Shown here: piece by piece, positions 58,960-64,000 of the stretch | How positions within the stretch are numbered: the stretch's first letter is position 1 | Layout: each line of letters starts with the position of its first letter | NCBI RefSeq assembly: GCF_001427385.1 | Contig: NZ_LMGJ01000034.1 | Span: 86,910-150,909, forward strand | Direction of reading: 5' to 3' | From: Mesorhizobium sp. Root157 | Lineage (GTDB): Bacteria > Pseudomonadota > Alphaproteobacteria > Rhizobiales > Rhizobiaceae | Length of the DNA stretch: 64,000 bases | Program-made: the position numbers and the translations under genes | The notes under the pieces: model-generated | What the model was told of the DNA's origin: nothing | What the model saw: only the letters and a program-made list of their open reading frames with translations | Databases searched by the model: none

Positions 58960-59976
58960 TCAGGCGCGAGAGCGGCGGCGTTCGCGGCGGCCTTCTGACG
59001 TTTCAGCAGTGTTTGCGGTGGCCTGCTTGTTGCGAAGCGGGCCGATGCGCTCGATGATGGCTTCCACTGTCGGACGAGCCGCCTTGCTGTGCGTGTCCAG
59101 CGCTTCGCGCATCGCGGCCAGATGCTGGAATGACGTGCCGCAGCAACCCCCCACGATCTTCGCGCCCGCGTCGATCGCCAGCCGCACATAGTCGGCCATA
59201 AGCTCGGGCGTACCCGAATAATGGATTTCCGAGCCGCGAAATTCGGGAATGCCGCAATTGCCCTTGACGATCACTGTCGCCTCCGGCTTCGCCTCGGTCA
59301 TGTCGAGCAGCGAGGCAAGGATGTCCGAAGCGCCGACGCCGCAATTGGCTCCGACGCCGACCGGCGCTTGCGCAAGCCCCTCGGCAACGGCGTGGATGTC
59401 CTTGGGCAGAAGACCCATCATGGTACGGCCGGCGGTATCGAAGGAGCCGGTATAGGTATAGGGCAGACCGACGCGGATCGCCGCTTCCGCCGCCGCCCGG
59501 ATCTCGTCAGGCGCCGACATCGTCTCGATCCACGCAACCTCGGCACCGCCTGCCTTCAGGCCCTCGATCTGTTCGGCAAAGGCGTCGACCGCTTCCTCGT
59601 AGGTCATAGCGCCGAGCGGGACGAGCAGTTCGCCGGTCGGCCCGACCGAACCGGCGACGATAACATTGCGGCCGGCCTTGTCCGCAACCGCGCGGGCGAT
59701 TTCAGCCGCACGCTTGTTGAGTTCGTGAACCCGGTCCTGGGCCTTGTGCAGCTTCAGGCGATGACGTGTGCCTCCGAAAGAGTTGGTGAGGATGATATCG
59801 GCGCCGGCGTCGACGAAATTCTGGTGCAGGCTGGTGATGGTGTCGGGCGCGGTGTCGTTGAGCAGTTCCGGCGCCTCGCCGGCCTGGAGTCCCATGGCGA
59901 ACAGGTTGGTGCCGGTGGCGCCATCGGCCAGGAGCACGCCCTTTTCGGCGATGAGGGCGTCGATCGGATTGGTCAT
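58960..59976 (-). CDS. Betaine-homocysteine S-methyltransferase-like protein
   Basis: A 338-residue homocysteine S-methyltransferase (PF02574). LLADGATGTNLFAMGLQ, ILTNSFGGTRHRLKLH, and the zinc ligands Cys212 (ANCGVG), Cys278 and Cys279 (GGCCGTS) are all visible. It would transfer a methyl from glycine betaine (or another onium) to homocysteine, giving methionine and dimethylglycine. A basic Arg-rich tail (SEGRRERRRSRA) is present at the C-terminus. ATG 59976 with purine-rich GAAGGCGAAG upstream is chosen over the in-frame TTG at 59994. A SahR-like palindrome is 38 bp upstream. Confidence 0.88.
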   Translation of the reverse strand: MTNPIDALIAEKGVLLADGATGTNLFAMGLQAGEAPELLNDTAPDTITSLHQNFVDAGADIILTNSFGGTRHRLKLHKAQDRVHELNKRAAEIARAVADKAGRNVIVAGSVGPTGELLVPLGAMTYEEAVDAFAEQIEGLKAGGAEVAWIETMSAPDEIRAAAEAAIRVGLPYTYTGSFDTAGRTMMGLLPKDIHAVAEGLAQAPVGVGANCGVGASDILASLLDMTEAKPEATVIVKGNCGIPEFRGSEIHYSGTPELMADYVRLAIDAGAKIVGGCCGTSFQHLAAMREALDTHSKAARPTVEAIIERIGPLRNKQATANTAETSEGRRERRRSRA

Positions 59977-60013
59977 GGGAAACTTCGCCTTCAAGAGGTC
60001 TTATCGAGATAAT

Positions 60014-60035
60014 GATATAAAGAATTCGTTATGTG
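60014..60035. promoter_or_regulatory. Imperfect copy of the ATATAAAGAA palindrome upstream of the BHMT-like gene
   Basis: The left arm GATATAAAGAA is identical to that at 46347; the right arm TTCGTTATGTG has three mismatches to the reverse complement. It is 38 nt upstream of ATG 59976, between this gene and the XRE regulator gene. Confidence 0.65.
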
Positions 60036-60057
60036 GGGTCAATGTTTTGTTGCGCGG

Positions 60058-60906
60058 TCAACTGTCAAACTGCATGTCTGCAAGGCGCTGTGCAAAGGCG
60101 GCGGCCTCATGTGCGTTGATTTCGGCGGCTCGGATCAGATTGTCGAAATGGCTGGTCAACGTACGGATCGGCTGGATCGCGTTGAGGACTAGATACATGT
60201 CGCCGACATAAATCGCGGCCCGGTAGGGACCAAAGATCGTGTAGGGAATGGAATAGCGCATGCGGCCGTCATAGAGGAACAGCCGGAAGGTCGGGTAGAG
60301 ATCGTCCAGCAGGGCCGACATATGCAGCAATTGCTCGCGCCGGTCGGCTTCGGGAAAGCCATCCCATACGCCAAGGCCGCGGGCAAAAATCTCCAGCGTG
60401 TGGCGCGGCATGCAGACTTCCATGTCGGTTTCGGGCCGCCGGTTGTAGTCGATGCGGTATTGCGTCTCGCCGGCCTGGGCCCGCCTGCTCTTGTTAGCGA
60501 TGCCAGCTTCGTATTCGACAAGAGCCTCGGTGCGCAAAAGGTCGGGAATACCTGCCGGCACGTAGCGGATCTTCGACCCCGCGGCTTCGGCATGCCATTT
60601 GGCGAGCAGCGTGCGGTCGAAGCCACCAGCGGCTTCCTCGATCTCCAGGCTTTCGCGGATTTCGCCGGTCACGCCCTCGTCCTGGCTGAGCCCCAGAAGC
60701 CAGTCGAGCGAAACCTTGAACTCAGCCGCGATGTTGAGCAGCGTCTCGGCGCGCGGCAGGCGTGTCGAGGCACCAGAAAGCAACTGGGACAGGGCAGAGC
60801 GATCAATGCCGACCGCTGCCGCGAAAGCGGACTGGTTCAGGTCCGATCTTGTCAGGAGCACCTTGAGGCGGTCCCGAAACAGATTTGAGAGATCACGCTT
60901 GTCCAT
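60058..60906 (-). CDS. XRE-family transcriptional regulator
   Basis: A 282-residue regulator with an N-terminal HTH_3 domain (about 8-75: FRDRLKVLLTRSDLNQSAFA, GIDRSALSQLLSG) and a long C-terminal domain (about 90-282) of unknown fold containing IRYVPAGIPDLLRTEALVEY, RRPETDMEVCMPRHTLEIFA. No known ligand class. It is next upstream of the BHMT-like gene (82 bp), in the same orientation, with the palindrome between them. Confidence 0.85.
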   Translation of the reverse strand: MDKRDLSNLFRDRLKVLLTRSDLNQSAFAAAVGIDRSALSQLLSGASTRLPRAETLLNIAAEFKVSLDWLLGLSQDEGVTGEIRESLEIEEAAGGFDRTLLAKWHAEAAGSKIRYVPAGIPDLLRTEALVEYEAGIANKSRRAQAGETQYRIDYNRRPETDMEVCMPRHTLEIFARGLGVWDGFPEADRREQLLHMSALLDDLYPTFRLFLYDGRMRYSIPYTIFGPYRAAIYVGDMYLVLNAIQPIRTLTSHFDNLIRAAEINAHEAAAFAQRLADMQFDS

Positions 60907-61130
60907 GACAACGTACTCGGTTGAAGAGGAAAAATTTCCGATGGTGCCTCCAGTGCTCGACGTTAGGCGTAAATGAATCCTTAAAATTGTTTACTATATA
61001 CAACGTATGAGACTTTTTATGCGCAATAGCAACGCCTTGTGCGCATTATCGCGTTGCGACCCCAAAGGACTGCTGACACAATGTTGTCAGGAATCAATCA
61101 GGGTTCCGGCGCCGGGGCGGGGCCAATCCT

Positions 61131-62141
61131 ATGGTGAACAGATCGCGCAAAGCGGAGCGCTTACCAACGGTCGAGTGGCCGACCGTATTTCTCGCCTTGT
61201 CCTGCTACGGAACGTGGGCGCTTGCAGGTCTATTGATCTGGAGCTCTTTTCCCGTGGCAGGGCTAGCAGTTCTCGCCTTTACCGTGGCGCTGCACTCCTC
61301 ACTGGTCCACGAGATACTGCACGGCCACCCCACTCGCAACGCGCTTATCAATGAAGCCTTCGTATTCCTGCCCATCGGCCTTATCTGGCCATTCCGCCGC
61401 TTCAAGACGCTGCATTTGCGCCATCATGCCGACGAACGGCTGACCGATCCGTTCGACGATCCGGAGAGCTATTATCAAGCGCTTTGGCGGCATGAGGAAA
61501 TGCCGGTGGCGATGAAGACATTGCTGAGGGTCAACAACACCATGATCGGCCGGTTCGTGCTTGGCCCGTGGCTGGCCGCGATTGGCTTCGTCATCGACGA
61601 CGCAAAACAGATGCTGGCCGGCGACAAGGCAATCCGCAAGGCTTGGCTGCTCCATGCCGCCGGCCTTGCTGTCGTGTTGCCGATCGTCCAGTTCGGATTT
61701 GGTATTCCGCTTTGGCTCTATGTTTTGGTGCCGATGTGGATCGGCCAGTCGCTGATTTCCATCCGTACTTTTGCCGAGCACCAGTGGTCGGAGCATCCCG
61801 AAGGCCGCACGGTGATCGTCGAGCGCTCGCCGCTGGCATTCCTGTTTCTCAACAACAACCTGCACTTCGTTCATCACAAGCAGCCGACCGTTGCCTGGTA
61901 TCGCCTGCCGACGCTTTTCCGGGCGCGACGCGAGGAGTGGCTGTCGGCGAACAAGGGCTATGTCTATCCCAACTATTGGGCGCTGCTGAAAGCCTATGCC
62001 TTCAAGGCCAAGGAACCTGTCGTGCACCCGGCCCTGCGCCGCGCGCCGGAGCAGGGAAGGGCGTTCGTGCCGCGTGTGCGCACCCGCAATCTCAACGGGT
62101 TCGGCACCGCCCCTGTGCCCGCCGAGCCGCCCAAGGAATAG
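61131..62141 (+). CDS. Membrane fatty acid desaturase family protein
   Basis: A 336-residue integral membrane di-iron enzyme. The three histidine boxes are visible: HEILHGH (about 60-66), HLRHH (about 95-99) and HFVHH (about 245-249). It has about four to five hydrophobic segments. The family desaturates or hydroxylates lipids; substrate not readable. The intergenic region before it (60907-61130) is AT-rich and holds its promoter. It precedes the PhnD-like gene by 75 bp. Confidence 0.9.
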   Translation: MVNRSRKAERLPTVEWPTVFLALSCYGTWALAGLLIWSSFPVAGLAVLAFTVALHSSLVHEILHGHPTRNALINEAFVFLPIGLIWPFRRFKTLHLRHHADERLTDPFDDPESYYQALWRHEEMPVAMKTLLRVNNTMIGRFVLGPWLAAIGFVIDDAKQMLAGDKAIRKAWLLHAAGLAVVLPIVQFGFGIPLWLYVLVPMWIGQSLISIRTFAEHQWSEHPEGRTVIVERSPLAFLFLNNNLHFVHHKQPTVAWYRLPTLFRARREEWLSANKGYVYPNYWALLKAYAFKAKEPVVHPALRRAPEQGRAFVPRVRTRNLNGFGTAPVPAEPPKE

Positions 62142-62216
62142 CTGCCAGTACCGGCACGCTTTCCTTAAAGTTGCGTGATAAGCTTCCGCATTCATCAAAA
62201 TGGACCGTATCGCGGT

Positions 62217-63041
62217 ATGAGTGGTTTCATCGCGGCGCTGCCGATGTACGATTGGCCGGAACTCCGGGCGCGGACCGACGCCTTTTGGAGCCGGTTGCGC
62301 GCTACCTTGCGGGAACGGGGTATCGATGCGCCCCGACATCTGGTGCGCCGCAATGCCGACCTGCCTGCAGCACCCGGCGGTATCCGGGATATGACAGGCG
62401 AGGCCATTGCCGCCGACCCGGCCACTCTGCCACCCGACGATTTGGACGTTCAGGTGCTTTGGCGGCATCCGGCGCTTCTTCTGGCGCAGACTTGCTGGGG
62501 ACCGATGGAATTCGGCCTGTCCGGCCACGTACAGGTGATCGGACAAGCGAATTACGATGGCATTGAGGGCGGCGATGGGGAACTGTATTCGAGCGCCATT
62601 GTGATACGAAGCCATGGTGGCGCTCACGTTTCAGCCCCGTCTGACGGTCATGCGCGCATTCCGCTCGATCTCCTGCGTGGCAAGCGCTTTATCTACAACG
62701 ATGCGGAGTCCATGTCGGGAATCAATGCGCTCAAGCGCGATCTTGAGGCCATGGGCGAAAGCCTCGCTCTGTTTTCGGAGTGTGCGGAGAGCGGCGGGCA
62801 TCGCGTCTCGATTCGTGCCGTCGCTGAAGGAAGGGCCGATGTCGCAGCAATCGATTGCCGCAGTTGGGCGCTGGCGCGGCGCTTCGAGCCTGCGGCGGCC
62901 GAGCTTGCGGTGGTCGGCTGGACCGGGCAGCGCAAGGGCCTGCCCTTCATCTCCTCGCGCACGACGTCGCCCAACGTGGTCGAAACGCTACGGGAAGTTC
63001 TGGCAACAGCAACACGATCCTGCTCGTCAGAACCCGGCTAG
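62217..63041 (+). CDS. PhnD-like periplasmic-binding-fold protein
   Basis: A 274-residue protein of the phosphate/phosphonate-binding-like group (PF12974). IAALPMYDWPELRARTDAFW, TCWGPMEFGLSGHVQVIG, LLRGKRFIYNDAESMSGINA and GRADVAAIDCRSWALARRFE are typical. No signal peptide is present, so it may be a cytosolic or enzymatic relative rather than a transporter subunit, and no ABC permease is adjacent. ATG 62217 is preferred; upstream ATG at 62175 adds 14 residues. It overlaps the convergent DddP-like gene by 4 bp. Confidence 0.78.
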   Translation: MSGFIAALPMYDWPELRARTDAFWSRLRATLRERGIDAPRHLVRRNADLPAAPGGIRDMTGEAIAADPATLPPDDLDVQVLWRHPALLLAQTCWGPMEFGLSGHVQVIGQANYDGIEGGDGELYSSAIVIRSHGGAHVSAPSDGHARIPLDLLRGKRFIYNDAESMSGINALKRDLEAMGESLALFSECAESGGHRVSIRAVAEGRADVAAIDCRSWALARRFEPAAAELAVVGWTGQRKGLPFISSRTTSPNVVETLREVLATATRSCSSEPG

Positions 63042-64000
63042 TTCTCCAAAAGCGCCTGTTCCAGCGGATAGGTCGAAAGTTGTTCGTTGCCGGTCTCGGT
63101 GATCAGCACCTGCTCCTCGATCTTGACGCCCTCGTGCCCGCCAAGCCTGCCGATGTAGCTTTCCACGCAAAGCACCATGCCCGGCTCGAGCAGGCCGTCC
63201 GGCGTGTCGTCGGTCCAGTCTGCGGCATGCGGCAGCGTCGGATATTCATCGGCAAGGCCGACGCCATGGTAGAGCACGCCGTAGCGGGCCGGAAAACAAT
63301 CGGCCGGCGGCACCGTCGAGCGTTCGACAAGGTCACGGAAGGATATGCCCGGCCGCATCAGATCAATATTGAAGGCGATCTGCTCGGCAGCGATGCGGTA
63401 CAGGTCGCGCTGCTCATCAGTGGGTTGCTTGTCACCGCACAGCCACGTGCGCGACAGGTCGGCGCAGAACCCGTAGGGTCCGATGAGGTCGGTATCGAAG
63501 GCAACGAGGTCGCCGGCCTCGACGAAGCGCGACGAGCATTCCTGAAACCACGGATTGGTGCGCGGGCCGGACGACAACAGCCGCGTTTCGATCCATTCGC
63601 CGCCGCGCGCGATGTTGCCGCGGTGCAGTTCGGCCCAAAGCTCGTTTTCCGAAATGCCCGGCTTCAACGCATGCTGCATTTCTTTCATTGCCGCTTCGCA
63701 GGCAACAATGGCGCGGCGCATGGCCAGCAGTTCATCCGGCGATTTGATCAGCCGGGCATTTTCCATCACGGCTTCGCCGTTGTGGATACCGACCCCCATC
63801 CGCTCCAGTTCGGCAACGCCTTCCGGATTGATGTGGTCGATGGCGATGCGACGAGTGCCCCCGCCATGCTCGCGCACGAGTTCGCAAATGCCTGACGCCC
63901 AGCGACGTACCTTCTTGTCGGTGAGTTCGCCGCTATAGAGATACATCCACGACACCGCCGGCCGCACCTCGTCGACCACGCCAGAATGATCGGACAGGTG
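63038..64000 (-). CDS. dddP: DddP-like M24-family protein, candidate DMSP lyase (5' end outside the window)
   Basis: 320 residues are visible; the frame is still open at the right edge, so the N-terminus (about 100 or more residues) is missing. The M24 fold is clear. VAFDTDLIGPYGFCADLSRT gives two Asp and a third 10 residues on; VLYHGVGLADEYP gives a His 64 residues later; CVESY a Glu 35 further; EGVKIEE a Glu 15 further. These spacings equal those reported for the metal ligands of Ruegeria DddP (D295, D297, D307, H371, E406, E421; recall), and Tyr five before and Asp six after the His match its Y366 and catalytic D377. DMSP lyase activity is therefore a strong inference; a peptidase or other M24 role remains possible. 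Confidence 0.78.
   Translation of the reverse strand, partial: HLSDHSGVVDEVRPAVSWMYLYSGELTDKKVRRWASGICELVREHGGGTRRIAIDHINPEGVAELERMGVGIHNGEAVMENARLIKSPDELLAMRRAIVACEAAMKEMQHALKPGISENELWAELHRGNIARGGEWIETRLLSSGPRTNPWFQECSSRFVEAGDLVAFDTDLIGPYGFCADLSRTWLCGDKQPTDEQRDLYRIAAEQIAFNIDLMRPGISFRDLVERSTVPPADCFPARYGVLYHGVGLADEYPTLPHAADWTDDTPDGLLEPGMVLCVESYIGRLGGHEGVKIEEQVLITETGNEQLSTYPLEQALLEN

Overview
The window is about 62% G+C and looks like chromosomal DNA of a Rhizobiales alphaproteobacterium, most likely Mesorhizobium/Aminobacter/Phyllobacteriaceae. The grounds are the CobP-CobO-CbiB-CobC block of aerobic B12 synthesis, several copies of the sarcosine/dimethylglycine dehydrogenase family, DUF1127 and DUF1194 proteins, and a palindromic intergenic repeat of a type common in rhizobia. 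The assignment comes from gene content only; no search was run.

Layout. 1-2043: the end of an integrative element or prophage (a repeat protein, a small coupled ORF and a tyrosine integrase) abutting tRNA-Leu(GAG). 2404-7319: housekeeping genes (MgtE magnesium transporter, MerR regulator, ICMT-type methyltransferase, DUF1624 membrane protein, MFS transporter). 7414-11089: late cobalamin genes (cobP/cobU, cobO, cobD/cbiB, cobC) and a tyrosine phosphatase. 11117-24041, minus strand: creatininase, two dimethylglycine dehydrogenase-like flavoproteins around an aminotransferase, an XRE-cupin regulator, and heterotetrameric sarcosine oxidase soxB-D-A-G. 24250-27135: MscS channel and a small exported protein. 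27357-35215, plus strand: a tightly packed operon resembling decaprenyl-phosphoryl-arabinose synthesis (HAD-UbiA fusion, DprE1-like oxidase, small flippase, extended SDR) that also carries a class III aminotransferase, a multi-spanning membrane protein and an FkbM methyltransferase. 35352-41953: a third dimethylglycine dehydrogenase paralogue, a DUF1194 protein, a GlxA/GbdR-type regulator, two tiny proteins and a LysR regulator. 42021-52679: a corrinoid methyl-transfer locus. 52851-58946: redoxin, LysE exporter, ferredoxin-like protein, ECF sigma factor with a VWA protein, and small ORFs. 58960-64000: betaine-homocysteine methyltransferase-like gene, XRE regulator, desaturase, PhnD-like protein, and a DddP-type DMSP lyase candidate cut by the window edge.

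How it fits together. Most of the window can be read as use of methylated onium compounds. A quaternary amine can lose a methyl group in two ways: to homocysteine through the BHMT-like enzyme, or to a corrinoid protein through the non-pyrrolysine MttB homologue. In the second route a RamA-like activase keeps the cobalt reduced, a CmuB/MtrH-type enzyme passes the methyl to tetrahydrofolate, and a methylene-THF reductase with a separate zinc/iron-type C-terminal protein could oxidise it for energy or C1 supply. Dimethylglycine and sarcosine dehydrogenases and sarcosine oxidase would finish the path to glycine, and the cobalamin genes would supply the cofactor. Four of these enzymes (MttB, RamA-like, methyl-THF methyltransferase, BHMT) carry similar Arg/Gly-rich terminal tails. 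Two of the transcription units share the same ATATAAAGAA-type palindrome upstream. These two patterns, the arabinose-like lipid-sugar operon, and the DddP candidate are the points most worth a second look.
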